From Alphaproteobacteria bacterium UBA3612 (GTDB taxonomy: Bacteria > Pseudomonadota > Alphaproteobacteria > Sphingomonadales > Sphingomonadaceae), in contig DFLT01000005.1 in assembly GCA_002375465.1 (NCBI GenBank), positions 196,601-260,600 on the forward strand: a stretch of 64,000 bases of DNA. The letters are read 5' to 3'. This document shows, piece by piece, positions 36,216 through 45,933 of this stretch (positions within the stretch are counted from its first letter, which is position 1; each line of letters opens with the position of its first letter). The notes under the pieces were generated by a model that saw nothing but the letters and a program-made list of their open reading frames with translations, was not told the DNA's origin and ran no database searches. Position numbers and translations under genes: made by a program.

Positions 36216-36304
36216 CCAGATCGGATCGTTGCCGCAGTAAAGTTCGATGTCGCAACATTCTAGGCTAGCGAATCCCGCGCGGTCCGGACTATAGCCATCC
36301 TCCC

Positions 36305-37933
36305 ATGGCGCGGTTCATTTTCATCACCGGCGGCGTGGTTTCCTCGCTTGGCAAAGGTCTTATGGGCGCGTCTCTCGCGGCCCTTCTGCAGGCGCGCGGC
36401 TATAAGGTCCGCATCCGCAAATTCGATCCCTATCTGAACGTCGATCCGGGGACGATGAGCCCCTATCAGCACGGCGAGGTGTATGTCACCGACGACGGTG
36501 CGGAGACCGATCTCGACCTCGGCCACTATGAACGTTTCACCGGCGTTCCCGGCCGCCAGTCGGACAATATCACGTCCGGCCGGGTCTATTCCGACATCAT
36601 CGCAAAGGAGCGTCGCGGCGACTATCTGGGCGCGACGGTGCAGGTCATCCCGCATGTCACCGACGCCATTCAGTCCTTTGCAAAGAACCTGACCGACGAT
36701 CTGGATTTCGTGATTTGCGAGATCGGCGGCACGGTCGGCGACATCGAATCGCTGCCCTTCATCGAGGCCATCCGGCAGCTGCGGAACGATGTCGGTGTGG
36801 AAAACACCGTCTTCATCCATGTCACGCTGGTGCCCTATATCGCGGCAGCAGGCGAGTTGAAGACAAAGCCGACGCAACACAGCGTGCGCGAGCTGACCTC
36901 TCTGGGGATCCAGCCGGATGTGCTCGTCTGTCGCTGCGAACATGAATTGCCGGAGGAAGAACGGCGCAAGATCGCCCTGTTCTGCAATGTCAGGAAAGAG
37001 GCGGTCATTCCCGCACTCGACGCCCGATCAATCTACGAAGTCCCCCTGAACTACCATGATGAGGGGCTGGACCGGGAGGTGCTGCGGTCCTTTGGCGTTG
37101 CGCCGCGCCATGCGCCGGACCTGTCGCGCTGGACGGACATATCCGACCGGTTCCGCAATCCCGAAGGTGAAGTCACGGTGGGCATTGTGGGCAAATATAC
37201 CGGCCTGCAGGATGCCTATAAGTCATTGCAGGAGGCGCTGGTCCACGGCGGCTTCGCGAACCGGGTAAAGGTGAATATCCGCTGGCTGGACAGCGAACTG
37301 TTCGAAGGCGACGAACCCGACCTGGACGCACTGGAACCGCTTCACGCCATTCTGGTACCCGGCGGCTTTGGCAGCCGCGGGTCGGAGGGCAAGATCGCCG
37401 CAATCCGCTTTGCACGCGAACGCAAGGTCCCGTTCTTCGGCATTTGTCTCGGCATGCAAATGGCGTGCATCGAGGGTGTCCGCGCCGCCGGAACGATGGC
37501 GGCATCGACCACCGAATTTGGCACGACGACGGAGCCTGTCGTCGGCCTGATTACTGAGTGGATGTCGGAAAAAGGCCTGGAGAAGCGCGAGGAAGGCGGA
37601 GATCTGGGCGGCACGATGCGGCTTGGCGCTTATCCCGCAATTCTGGAGGCCGGCAGCCGAATTGCGGATATTTACGGCACCACGGAAATTTCCGAACGGC
37701 ACCGTCACCGTTATGAGGTGAATAATGCCTATCGTGCGCCACTGGAGGCGGGTGGCCTGGTATTTTCCGGCAACAGCCCGGACGGTCTGCTACCCGAGAC
37801 GGTCGAACGACCCGAACATCCCTGGTTCATCGGTGTTCAGTTCCACCCGGAACTAAAGTCGAAGCCGTTTGAGCCGCATCCGCTGTTTGCCAGCTTCGTT
37901 AAAGCGGCGGTGAAGCAGAGTCGGCTGGTATAA
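36305..37933 (+). CDS. pyrG: CTP synthase
   Basis: 542 residues. The synthetase domain starts FITGGVVSSLGKGL with the ATP loop, and the C-terminal glutaminase has the Cys in FFGICLGMQMA and the HPE in VQFHPELKSKP. It aminates UTP to CTP using glutamine. Nothing unusual is seen. A 266-base structured gap follows before proS. Confidence 0.96.
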   Translation: MARFIFITGGVVSSLGKGLMGASLAALLQARGYKVRIRKFDPYLNVDPGTMSPYQHGEVYVTDDGAETDLDLGHYERFTGVPGRQSDNITSGRVYSDIIAKERRGDYLGATVQVIPHVTDAIQSFAKNLTDDLDFVICEIGGTVGDIESLPFIEAIRQLRNDVGVENTVFIHVTLVPYIAAAGELKTKPTQHSVRELTSLGIQPDVLVCRCEHELPEEERRKIALFCNVRKEAVIPALDARSIYEVPLNYHDEGLDREVLRSFGVAPRHAPDLSRWTDISDRFRNPEGEVTVGIVGKYTGLQDAYKSLQEALVHGGFANRVKVNIRWLDSELFEGDEPDLDALEPLHAILVPGGFGSRGSEGKIAAIRFARERKVPFFGICLGMQMACIEGVRAAGTMAASTTEFGTTTEPVVGLITEWMSEKGLEKREEGGDLGGTMRLGAYPAILEAGSRIADIYGTTEISERHRHRYEVNNAYRAPLEAGGLVFSGNSPDGLLPETVERPEHPWFIGVQFHPELKSKPFEPHPLFASFVKAAVKQSRLV

Positions 37934-38199
37934 AACCGGCCCTGCACCGCGAGAGGGCTTGCGCGGCGCGCAATTCATTAAAAAGGGCCGAAAAGCAAAC
38001 GGGCCGCCCACTCCCCCAAGTGGACGACCCGTATCCCCCGCTCTCGCAGCGCGACGAGTAACTGTCTGTCCACAGGGGTGCCACCTGGGCCCTTGTTCAT
38101 CAAGGGGAAAGATAAGAGGCGTTGCATTTCCCTCGCTACCTGTGTTCAGGCAACCACACCGCTTGCGTGCTGCCGCGCCCATGCTATCAGCCGCGCACC
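37934..38199. other. Structured intergenic region between pyrG and proS, possible sRNA or small ORF
   Basis: The region has a perfect 15-base palindrome at 37959-37973 (TTGCGCG-G-CGCGCAA), likely part of the pyrG terminator, and an imperfect hairpin at 38001-38030 (10 of 12 pairs around CCCCCA). On the minus strand an ORF of 40 codons runs from about 38099 to 37977 (begins MNKGPGGTPVDR, ends LLFGPF) without a recognisable ribosome binding site. It may also hold the proS promoter. I cannot decide between a small gene, an sRNA and simple spacer. Confidence 0.35.
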
Positions 38200-39486
38200 A
38201 TGAAAATGTCCCGCACCTTCGTTCCCGTCCTTCGCGAAACTCCGGCCGATGCGGAGATCGTCAGCCACCGACTAATGCTGCGCGCCGGCCTGATCCGGCA
38301 GACGGCGGCAGGTATTTATGCCTGGCTGCCCCTGGGCCTGCGTGTGCTGCAGAAAATTTCGGACGTTGTGCGCGCCGAGCAGGAAAGGGCGGGCGCGGCG
38401 GAAATGCTGATGCCGACGATCCAGTCGGCCGATTTGTGGCGCAAATCCGGCCGGTACGACGCCTATGGGCCGGAAATGCTGCGGATCGCCGACCGGTCGG
38501 GGCGGGAGATGCTTTACGGGCCGACGAATGAAGAGATGATCACACAGATCTTTATGTCCGAAACAAAGAGCTATCGCGATCTGCCGAAGACACTGTTCCA
38601 CATTCAGTGGAAATTCCGTGACGAGGTTCGCCCCCGTTTCGGCATCATGCGCGGGCGCGAATTCCTTATGAAGGACGCCTACAGCTTCGATCTGGACGAG
38701 GCGGGCATGAAGGAAAGCTATGAGGCGCAGTTCCGCGCCTATCTGCGTACGTTCGCGGCGCTGGGGCTGAAGGCTGTCCCCGTCCGTGCTCCCTCTGGCC
38801 CAATTGGTGGCGACATGAGCCATGAATTTCACGTGCTGGCGGAAACGGGCGAAAGCGCGATCTTCTACGATGCTGCTCTGGAGGACATCGATATCGACGC
38901 CCCCGATGCGGTTGAAAGACTGTCCGCCACCTATGCGATGGAGGAGGAGGAGCATGCGAAGGTCGCCGATTGCCCCGTGCCGGCCGACCGGCTGCTGAAG
39001 CGGCGCGGCATTGAGGTGGGACACATCTTTGCATTTGGCACCAAATATACGCAAAGCATGGGCTTCAGCGTGCAGACAAAGGATGGCGGCACGATTCACC
39101 CGCTGATGGGAAGTTACGGTGTCGGTGTATCGCGTCTGATGGGCGCCTTGATCGAGGCCAATCACGACGATGATGGGATCGTCTGGCCGGACCAGGTGGC
39201 GCCCTACCGCGTTGGCCTCATCAATTTGCGTCAGGGTGACGCGGATTGCGACGCCATGTGCGATGATCTTTATGAGCGCCTCTCCGCCGCGACGTCCGTA
39301 TTGTACGATGATCGGGACGAGCGGGGCGGTGCGAAATTCGCGACGATGGATATGATCGGATTGCCTTGGCAGGTGATCGTCGGACCGCGCGGCGTAAAAT
39401 CCGGTGTGGTGGAGATGAAAAACAGGCGCACCGGCGAGAAGATGGAATTGTCGCCGGATGACGCCATCGCGAAAATCACCTCCTGA
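38200..39486 (+). CDS. proS: Prolyl-tRNA synthetase, short alphaproteobacterial type
   Basis: 428 residues from MKMSRTFVPVLRE. Class II motifs are visible: motif 2 region FRDEVRPRFGIMRGREFLMKDAYSF and motif 3 GSYGVGVSRLMGAL; a C-terminal anticodon-binding domain follows. The protein is about 140 residues shorter than E. coli ProRS because it lacks the INS editing domain, as is normal in alphaproteobacteria, which often use a separate ProXp-type deacylase. The stop overlaps lolC (TGATG). Confidence 0.94.
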   Translation: MKMSRTFVPVLRETPADAEIVSHRLMLRAGLIRQTAAGIYAWLPLGLRVLQKISDVVRAEQERAGAAEMLMPTIQSADLWRKSGRYDAYGPEMLRIADRSGREMLYGPTNEEMITQIFMSETKSYRDLPKTLFHIQWKFRDEVRPRFGIMRGREFLMKDAYSFDLDEAGMKESYEAQFRAYLRTFAALGLKAVPVRAPSGPIGGDMSHEFHVLAETGESAIFYDAALEDIDIDAPDAVERLSATYAMEEEEHAKVADCPVPADRLLKRRGIEVGHIFAFGTKYTQSMGFSVQTKDGGTIHPLMGSYGVGVSRLMGALIEANHDDDGIVWPDQVAPYRVGLINLRQGDADCDAMCDDLYERLSAATSVLYDDRDERGGAKFATMDMIGLPWQVIVGPRGVKSGVVEMKNRRTGEKMELSPDDAIAKITS

Positions 39487-40736
39487 TGCTTGCCTCCTAC
39501 GAACGGGCTCTCGCGCGTCGGTATTTGCTGCCGGGCCGGGGAGAGGGGTTCATCTTTCTGGTCGCCGTCATCAGTCTGATCGCGGTGGCACTGGGTGTTG
39601 CCGCGCTGATCAGCGTGACGTCCGTGATGAACGGCTTTCGCACCGAATTGTTCGAACGGATCAATGGGCTGAACGGCGATGCCGTCGTCCAGGGATTCGG
39701 CGGGCGACTGCCGGACTGGCAGCCCCTCCTCGAGGACATAGAGGCGACGCCAGGTGTCACCCAGGCCGCGCCGATCATCGAGCAGCCCCTGCTCGCCAGC
39801 TATCGAAACCGCGCCGAGGGTGTGCTGCTGCGCGGAACACGGCAGGAGGATCTTGGCCTGGTACCGCAGGTTCGCGATGGCGTGGTGGCAGGTCGGCTGG
39901 CGGATCTTTACCGTGGTGAAGAACACCGCGTCGCGATCGGCGCCCGCCTTGCCGAAGCGATGGGTGCAACCGTCGGCGACACGATCAGCCTGATCTCTCC
40001 CGAAGGGCAGACGACTCCGTTTGGCACCACGCCGCGCATCGTGCCCTATCAGGTGGCGGCGATCTTCGAAGTCGGCATTTTCGAATATGACAAGGCGATG
40101 GTGCTGATGTCGCTTTCCGACGCTCAGCTTTATATGCGCATGGGCAACGATGTCGGCGCGATCACCATTAACACCGTCGACAGCGCAAGGGTGGACGAGA
40201 TCCTGGCCCCCATTCCCGCCTTGCTGCAGGGCAGGGGGGTGATGATGGACTGGCGGCAGATGAACGGCGTCCTTTTCCAGACGCTGCAGATCGAACAGAC
40301 GGTGATGTTCGTCATCGTCGGGTTCATCATCCTGGTTGCCTGTTTCAACATCCTGACCAGCCTGATCATGCTGGTGCGCGCCAAGACGAAGGACATCGCA
40401 ATCTTGAGAACGATGGGGGCCGGCCGTGCAGCGATCATGCGTGTGTTCGTTACAGTGGGTACGCTGATCGGCACGGCTGGAACCGGGCTGGGCGTTATAT
40501 TGGGATTCGGCTTCCTGACATTTCGTCAGAACGTGGTGGACGGGATCGGCACTTTGACGGGCGTGGACCTGTGGGACCCCTCGATCCGCTATTTAACGGA
40601 GCTGCCAGCGCGCACCGATCCAGTCGATGTGACGGTTACAGTGGTTGCCGCGATCGTGCTCAGCTTCCTTGCGACGCTCTATCCCGCGTGGAAGGCGGCA
40701 AACACCGATCCGGTCGAGGTGCTGCGCTATGAATGA
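39486..40736 (+). CDS. lolC: Lipoprotein-releasing ABC transporter permease LolC/E
   Basis: 416 residues. The start is coupled to proS. A first membrane segment (about residues 21-47) is followed by a periplasmic MacB_PCD domain and three C-terminal FtsX membrane segments, ending YPAWKAANTDPVEVLRYE, the Lol permease C-terminus. It extracts outer membrane lipoproteins from the inner membrane with LolD. Alphaproteobacteria often have a single LolC/E-type permease acting as homodimer; only one is seen here. Confidence 0.93.
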   Translation: MLASYERALARRYLLPGRGEGFIFLVAVISLIAVALGVAALISVTSVMNGFRTELFERINGLNGDAVVQGFGGRLPDWQPLLEDIEATPGVTQAAPIIEQPLLASYRNRAEGVLLRGTRQEDLGLVPQVRDGVVAGRLADLYRGEEHRVAIGARLAEAMGATVGDTISLISPEGQTTPFGTTPRIVPYQVAAIFEVGIFEYDKAMVLMSLSDAQLYMRMGNDVGAITINTVDSARVDEILAPIPALLQGRGVMMDWRQMNGVLFQTLQIEQTVMFVIVGFIILVACFNILTSLIMLVRAKTKDIAILRTMGAGRAAIMRVFVTVGTLIGTAGTGLGVILGFGFLTFRQNVVDGIGTLTGVDLWDPSIRYLTELPARTDPVDVTVTVVAAIVLSFLATLYPAWKAANTDPVEVLRYE

Positions 40737-41409
40737 CGGAAACGCCATCCTGCAGGTCCACAATCTTGCTCGCAGCTTCAGGCAGGGAACGGCAACGATC
40801 GAAGTGCTGCGTGGAGTCGACCTGTCAATCGCACCCGGCGAGATAATTGCGCTGCTGGGCCCGTCTGGCAGCGGAAAATCGACCATGCTGCAGGCAATCG
40901 GCCTTCTGGAAGGCGGGTTTCAGGGGACAATCCGCATCGCGGGCGAGCAGGTAGAGAAGGCGGACAGCGCAACGCGAACGCGCGTGCGCCGCGAGCGGCT
41001 GGGCTTCGTTTATCAATTTCATCATCTGCTGCCGGATTTCACCGCTGAAGAGAATGTGATCATGCCGCAGTTGATTGCGGGCATCGACCGTACGGCGGCG
41101 AAATCGCGCGCCCGTTCCCTGCTGACCGAATTGGGATTGGGCGAACGCCTTACCCACCGTCCCAGCCAGCTATCGGGCGGAGAGCAGCAACGCGTTGCGG
41201 TTGCGCGCGCGCTTGCGAACAATCCCGCACTGATTCTGGCCGATGAGCCCACGGGAAATCTAGACGAAGCCACGGCGGGGCGCGTGCTTGCCGAATTCCT
41301 TAAGGTGGTGCGTGATCGCGGTCATTCGGCTCTCGTCGCGACGCATAATGTCGCACTTGCCCAGCAGATGGACAGGGTAGTGGAACTACATGAAGGGCGG
41401 CTCGCCTGA
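40729..41409 (+). CDS. lolD: Lipoprotein-releasing ABC transporter ATPase LolD
   Basis: 226 residues from the ATG at 40729, eight bases inside lolC. Walker A GPSGSGKST, signature LSGGEQQRVAVARAL, Walker B LILADEPTGNLD and the switch His (ATHN) are all present. It powers release of lipoproteins to LolA. A longer frame upstream belongs to lolC in another register and is not used. Confidence 0.95.
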   Translation: MNDGNAILQVHNLARSFRQGTATIEVLRGVDLSIAPGEIIALLGPSGSGKSTMLQAIGLLEGGFQGTIRIAGEQVEKADSATRTRVRRERLGFVYQFHHLLPDFTAEENVIMPQLIAGIDRTAAKSRARSLLTELGLGERLTHRPSQLSGGEQQRVAVARALANNPALILADEPTGNLDEATAGRVLAEFLKVVRDRGHSALVATHNVALAQQMDRVVELHEGRLA

Positions 41410-41511
41410 CGCGTTGCAGCAACGGTGACTGGCTCACCTCGTCGTGTCGCGAGCAACCTTTACCTCTAGTTACTTGACGACGAACTCTTTGCGTGATTCA
41501 AGGCACTTGAG

Positions 41512-41835
41512 ATGAACGTTTCAACCCGCTTCGCAGACGCTTACCAAAGCTATGTGCGCCCCATTCTGGCGCCGACCATCTGTCTGCTGACCATCTTGTT
41601 TTTCGGATGGCATACGCTGGCTGGCGAGACGGGCTTGCTGGCGCTTGGCGGATATCAGGAGCAGCAGGTGCAGCTTCAGAAGCAGGCGAAGGCCCTGGCA
41701 GAGCGCCGCGCCGATCTGGAGCGCAAACGCGCGATGCTGGGCGACCGGATAGAGCCGGACTATGGCGAGGAGCTGGTCCGTGAAAAGCTCGGGCTGGTGC
41801 ATGATGACGAGATCATTGTCCGCCTGGAGGATTGA
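41512..41835 (+). CDS. FtsB/DivIC-like septum formation initiator protein
   Basis: 107 residues. One membrane segment (about 18-35) is followed by a coiled coil (QVQLQKQAKALAERRADLERKR would be the core, residues about 53-75) and a conserved ARE-like tail ELVREKLGLVHDDEIIV. This layout is that of FtsB, a divisome component that pairs with FtsL and FtsQ. Location upstream of the pyruvate dehydrogenase genes is common in alphaproteobacteria. The gap to lolD is 102 bases. Confidence 0.86.
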   Translation: MNVSTRFADAYQSYVRPILAPTICLLTILFFGWHTLAGETGLLALGGYQEQQVQLQKQAKALAERRADLERKRAMLGDRIEPDYGEELVREKLGLVHDDEIIVRLED

Positions 41836-41949
41836 TCGCGGCAAGCTGCACCGCATCCGCAACTTCGCCCGCTTTTTTGCGTTGGCCCCTCGCAATCATC
41901 GAAACGGCGCGTTACAGCCGGGACCGTTCCTCGATCCGAAAGGCTTCTA

Positions 41950-43026
41950 ATGGCGGCTAAGAAGGCGGCAGCAACACCGGAAAAGGATGCACCCCGCGTC
42001 CGTGTCAGCGATGCGCGTCCAGGTCTGGATCCCATCTCCGCACCCGACAGGTACGAAGCAAGCCGGGAGGAACTGACCGAATTCTACCGTCAGATGCTGA
42101 CCATCCGCCGTTTCGAGGAGAAGGCGGGTCAGATGTACGGAATGGGTCTGATCGGCGGGTTCTGTCACCTTTACATCGGTCAGGAGGCCGTCGTCGTTGG
42201 CCTTCAGGCTGCGGCAAAGGAACAGGATAGCGTCATCACCGGCTATCGCGACCATGGCCATATGCTCGCCTGCGGCATCCCGCCGAAGGTTGTTATGGCG
42301 GAACTGACCGGTCGCGCGGCCGGCATTTCAAAGGGCAAGGGCGGCTCCATGCATATGTTCAGCGTGGAGCACGGATTCTACGGAGGCCACGGTATTGTCG
42401 CGGCTCAGGTGCCGCTGGGCACCGGTTTGGGTTTCGCGCACAAATATAAGGAAGATAATGGCGTCTGCGTTACCTTCTTTGGCGACGGCGCCGCCAATCA
42501 GGGGCAGGTGTACGAGAGCTTCAATATGGCGGAGCTGTGGAAGCTGCCCGTGCTCTACGTCATCGAGAATAATCAATATGCGATGGGAACGTCCGTCAAT
42601 CGCGCCAGCGCCGAGAACGAACTGTTCCGTCGCGGCGAAAGCTTCCGGATCGAGGGGATGCAGGTAAACGGCATGGACGTGCTCGACGTTCGCGGCGCCG
42701 GCGATGCGGCCTTTGAATGGGTTCGCAGCGGCAAGGGGCCGCTGTTGATCGAGATGATGACCTATCGTTACCGTGGACATTCCATGTCCGACCCGGCGAA
42801 ATATCGCAGCCGAGACGAGGTGACCGACGTGCGGACAAAACGCGATCCCATCGAGGCGGCAAAGCAGCTTCTTCTGGAGATGGGAGAGAATGAAGACGGT
42901 CTGAAAGAGATTGAAAAGGGCATCCGCGCGGAGATCAACGAGGCGGCGGACTTTGCCGAACAGACGCCGGAGCCTGAGCTGAAAGAGCTTTATACCGACG
43001 TGCTGGTGGGGACATATGGATCATGA
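41950..43026 (+). CDS. pdhA: Pyruvate dehydrogenase E1 component subunit alpha
   Basis: 358 residues. The thiamine diphosphate motif runs from GDGAANQGQ to VIENN, and the phosphorylation-loop-like YRYRGHSMSDPAKYR region is present as in mitochondrial E1 alpha. With PdhB it decarboxylates pyruvate. It is the first gene of pdhA-pdhB-pdhC-thioesterase-lpd, all on one strand with short gaps (56, 77, 5 and 12 bases). Confidence 0.95.
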   Translation: MAAKKAAATPEKDAPRVRVSDARPGLDPISAPDRYEASREELTEFYRQMLTIRRFEEKAGQMYGMGLIGGFCHLYIGQEAVVVGLQAAAKEQDSVITGYRDHGHMLACGIPPKVVMAELTGRAAGISKGKGGSMHMFSVEHGFYGGHGIVAAQVPLGTGLGFAHKYKEDNGVCVTFFGDGAANQGQVYESFNMAELWKLPVLYVIENNQYAMGTSVNRASAENELFRRGESFRIEGMQVNGMDVLDVRGAGDAAFEWVRSGKGPLLIEMMTYRYRGHSMSDPAKYRSRDEVTDVRTKRDPIEAAKQLLLEMGENEDGLKEIEKGIRAEINEAADFAEQTPEPELKELYTDVLVGTYGS

Positions 43027-43081
43027 TGAAAGCCGATCCACGTTCCCGCCATGCTGAAGCAATTTTTAAGGTCTGCATCTG

Positions 43082-44488
43082 ATGCCCATCGAGATCAAAC
43101 TGCCCGCAATGTCCCCGACCATGGAGGAAGGGACGGTTGCGAAGTGGCTGGTGGAAGAAGGGGATCAGGTCGAACCCGGCGCGCTGCTCGCGGAGATTGA
43201 AACCGACAAGGCCACCATGGAATTGGAAGCCGACGAGGGTGGCACGGTCGCCAAGATCCTCGTGGAGGCCGGTACTGAAGACGTGAAGGTCGGCACGCTG
43301 ATTGCGATCATCGCCAGGGAAGACGAGGATGCCGACGCGGTCGAGGCGCCCTCTGGAACATCGGATGACGCGTCCCCGGAGGAGGATAATGAAGCATCGG
43401 ACGAGGAAACCTCCGCCGCCACCGCCGATGCGGAAACCGTGAAAGCGAAAGACGAAGAGCCTGCCAGTCTGGCCGTCGATCCGGAGGTCCCCGAGGGCAC
43501 CGAGATGAAGCGCCAGTCAGTGCGCGAAGCCCTGCGCGACGCGATGGCCGAGGAAATGCGCGCGGACGACACGGTCTTCGTCATGGGCGAGGAAGTCGCC
43601 GAATATCAGGGCGCCTATAAGGTGACGCAGGGCCTGCTGGAGGAATTCGGCGGCAAGCGAGTTATCGATACGCCGATTACGGAATATGGCTTTGCCGGCG
43701 TCGGTACGGGCGCGGCAATGGGCGGATTAAAGCCCATTGTGGAGTTCATGACGTTTAACTTCGCCATGCAGGCGATTGACCACATCATCAATTCCGCCGC
43801 GAAGACGAACTATATGTCCGGGGGTCAGATGCGGTGCCCCATTGTGTTCCGCGGCCCGAACGGTGCGGCATCGCGTGTTGGCGCGCAGCACAGCCAAAAT
43901 TACGCGGCATGGTATGCCAGCGTGCCCGGCCTGGTGGTAATCTGCCCTTATGACGCTGCAGATGCGAAAGGGTTGCTGCGCGCCGCGATCCAGTCGCCCG
44001 ACCCGGTGGTTTTCCTAGAAAACGAACTGCTTTATGGCCAAAGCTTTGACGTTCCCGCAGTGGACGACTGGGTATTGCCGATCGGCAAGGCCCGCGTCAT
44101 GCGCGAGGGCAGTGACGTATCGCTGGTCAGCTATTCAATCGGTGTCGGCGTTGCCCTCGACGCGGCTGCGAAGCTGGCAGATGAGGGTATCGAGGCGGAA
44201 GTCATCGATCTGCGTACGCTGCGGCCGCTGGACCGGAAGGCTGTCTTGAAATCCCTGAAAAAGACGAACCGCATGGTCGTTGTCGAGGAGGGCTGGCCGA
44301 CATGTTCGATCTCGGCGGAAATACAGGCACTGTGCATGGAAGAGGGCTTCGACGATCTTGATGCCCCGGTCCTGCGCGTTACGAACGAGGATGTGCCGCT
44401 ACCCTATGCGGAAAACCTGGAAAAGGCCGCGCTCGTGAAGGTCGCTGACGTGGTCAAGGCGGCGAAACGGGTTTGTTACAAGGATTGA
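43082..44488 (+). CDS. pdhB: Pyruvate dehydrogenase E1 beta with N-terminal lipoyl domain
   Basis: 468 residues. Residues 1-78 are a lipoyl domain with the lipoylated Lys in ETDKATME, followed by an acidic linker (about 85-135) and then the E1 beta fold (VRDAMAEEMR-like start; IVFRGPNG; ENELLYGQSFD). The extra lipoyl domain on E1 beta is characteristic of alphaproteobacterial PDH complexes. The linker is rich in Glu, Asp, Ala and Ser instead of the usual Ala-Pro. Confidence 0.95.
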   Translation: MPIEIKLPAMSPTMEEGTVAKWLVEEGDQVEPGALLAEIETDKATMELEADEGGTVAKILVEAGTEDVKVGTLIAIIAREDEDADAVEAPSGTSDDASPEEDNEASDEETSAATADAETVKAKDEEPASLAVDPEVPEGTEMKRQSVREALRDAMAEEMRADDTVFVMGEEVAEYQGAYKVTQGLLEEFGGKRVIDTPITEYGFAGVGTGAAMGGLKPIVEFMTFNFAMQAIDHIINSAAKTNYMSGGQMRCPIVFRGPNGAASRVGAQHSQNYAAWYASVPGLVVICPYDAADAKGLLRAAIQSPDPVVFLENELLYGQSFDVPAVDDWVLPIGKARVMREGSDVSLVSYSIGVGVALDAAAKLADEGIEAEVIDLRTLRPLDRKAVLKSLKKTNRMVVVEEGWPTCSISAEIQALCMEEGFDDLDAPVLRVTNEDVPLPYAENLEKAALVKVADVVKAAKRVCYKD

Positions 44489-44564
44489 TGGTCTCCGTCT
44501 CCTTCCGACTGTCCGTCTCGCCCCGAACGTGCCGGGCGACGATGCCAATTGAGGTGATATACTG

Positions 44565-45929
44565 ATGCCGATTACCATCACCATGCCTGCACTGTCGCCC
44601 ACGATGGAACATGGCACCCTGTCTAAATGGGTTGTGAAGCCAGGCGACAGCGTTGCGCCAGGCGACCTGCTGGCGGAAATCGAAACCGACAAGGCTACCA
44701 TGGAAGTGGAAGCCGTCGACGAGGGTACGGTGGCCCAGATCCTGGTTGAGGAGGGGACCGAGGAAGTCGCCGTGGGAGCCCCAATCATGCTGTTGGCCGA
44801 AGAGGGTGAGGACGCCGACGCGATCAGCGCGGATGATGCCGAGGCAAAGGCGCCTAAGGACGACGCGTCCGATGAGGAGCAGCCGCCTGCGAAGAAAACA
44901 AAAGATGCAGAGCCCGAACCTGAGCCGCAGCCTTCGAAATCAAAGGCCGCAAGTAGCGACGCCGACAAAGCTGGCAAGTCTGCCGCCAAGGAAGACGGGG
45001 ATTTGCCGCCTGCAGGACCTGCACCGGAAGTGGACGGTGAGCGCGTCAATGTCACACCGCTTGCCCGCCGTATTGCGGAAGCAAAGGGCCTAGACCTATC
45101 GGCGGTCAAGGGAAGCGGTCCGAAAGGACGGATCATCAAGGCGGACGTAATGGATGCGCAGCCGACTGCTGCCGCGCCCGAGGTCGGCGCATCCGATGCT
45201 GCGGCGCCCAAACCCGCCACCCAGGATGCCGGTTCCGACGCGCCACATGAGGCGATCAAATTGTCGAACGTTCGCAAGGTCACTGCGCGCCGCCTAACCG
45301 AATCGAAGCAGACCGTTCCGCATTATTATCTGACCATCGACTGCAACCTCGACAGGCTGCTGAAATTGCGCAGCGAGCTTAATGCCGGGCTGGAAAGTCG
45401 CGGCGTGAAGCTGAGCGTCAACGACCTGCTGATCAAGGCGCTGGCGGTGGCGCTGACGGAAGTTCCGGATGCCAATGTTCAGTTCGCGGGCGATGCGCTG
45501 ATCAAATATAGCCGCGTCGATGTTTCGATGGCAGTCGCGATCGAAGGCGGCCTGATCACGCCCATCATCCGTGATGCCGCAGAAAAGCGTCTTTCATCGA
45601 TTGCGACGGAATCGAAGGACCTTGCGACGCGCGCACGGGACGGCAAGCTGAAGCCCGAAGAGTTTCAGGGCGGCACCTGCTCGATCTCGAATTTGGGCAT
45701 GTATGGGATCAAGCAGTTCGATGCGGTCATCAATCCGCCGCAGGGCATGATCCTGGCGGTTGGTGCGGGCGAAAAGCGCCCCCATGTTGTGGGTGATGCC
45801 ATTTCTATCGCGACCGTCATCACCGCCACCGGCAGCTTCGATCACCGGGCCATTGATGGTGCCACTGGTGCACAGCTGATGGCGGCGTTCCAGCGGCTGG
45901 TGGAAAACCCGATGGCGATGCTGGCCTAG
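44565..45929 (+). CDS. pdhC: Dihydrolipoamide acetyltransferase (E2) of the pyruvate dehydrogenase complex
   Basis: 454 residues. One lipoyl domain (Lys in ETDKATME), a charged linker, the peripheral subunit-binding domain (VTPLARRIAEAKGLDL; GPKGRIIKADV) at about 160-200, and the catalytic domain ending with the active-site His in FDHRAIDGATGA. It transfers the acetyl group to CoA. Its lipoyl domain closely resembles that of PdhB, which suggests duplication. Confidence 0.95.
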   Translation: MPITITMPALSPTMEHGTLSKWVVKPGDSVAPGDLLAEIETDKATMEVEAVDEGTVAQILVEEGTEEVAVGAPIMLLAEEGEDADAISADDAEAKAPKDDASDEEQPPAKKTKDAEPEPEPQPSKSKAASSDADKAGKSAAKEDGDLPPAGPAPEVDGERVNVTPLARRIAEAKGLDLSAVKGSGPKGRIIKADVMDAQPTAAAPEVGASDAAAPKPATQDAGSDAPHEAIKLSNVRKVTARRLTESKQTVPHYYLTIDCNLDRLLKLRSELNAGLESRGVKLSVNDLLIKALAVALTEVPDANVQFAGDALIKYSRVDVSMAVAIEGGLITPIIRDAAEKRLSSIATESKDLATRARDGKLKPEEFQGGTCSISNLGMYGIKQFDAVINPPQGMILAVGAGEKRPHVVGDAISIATVITATGSFDHRAIDGATGAQLMAAFQRLVENPMAMLA

Positions 45930-45933
45930 GCGG

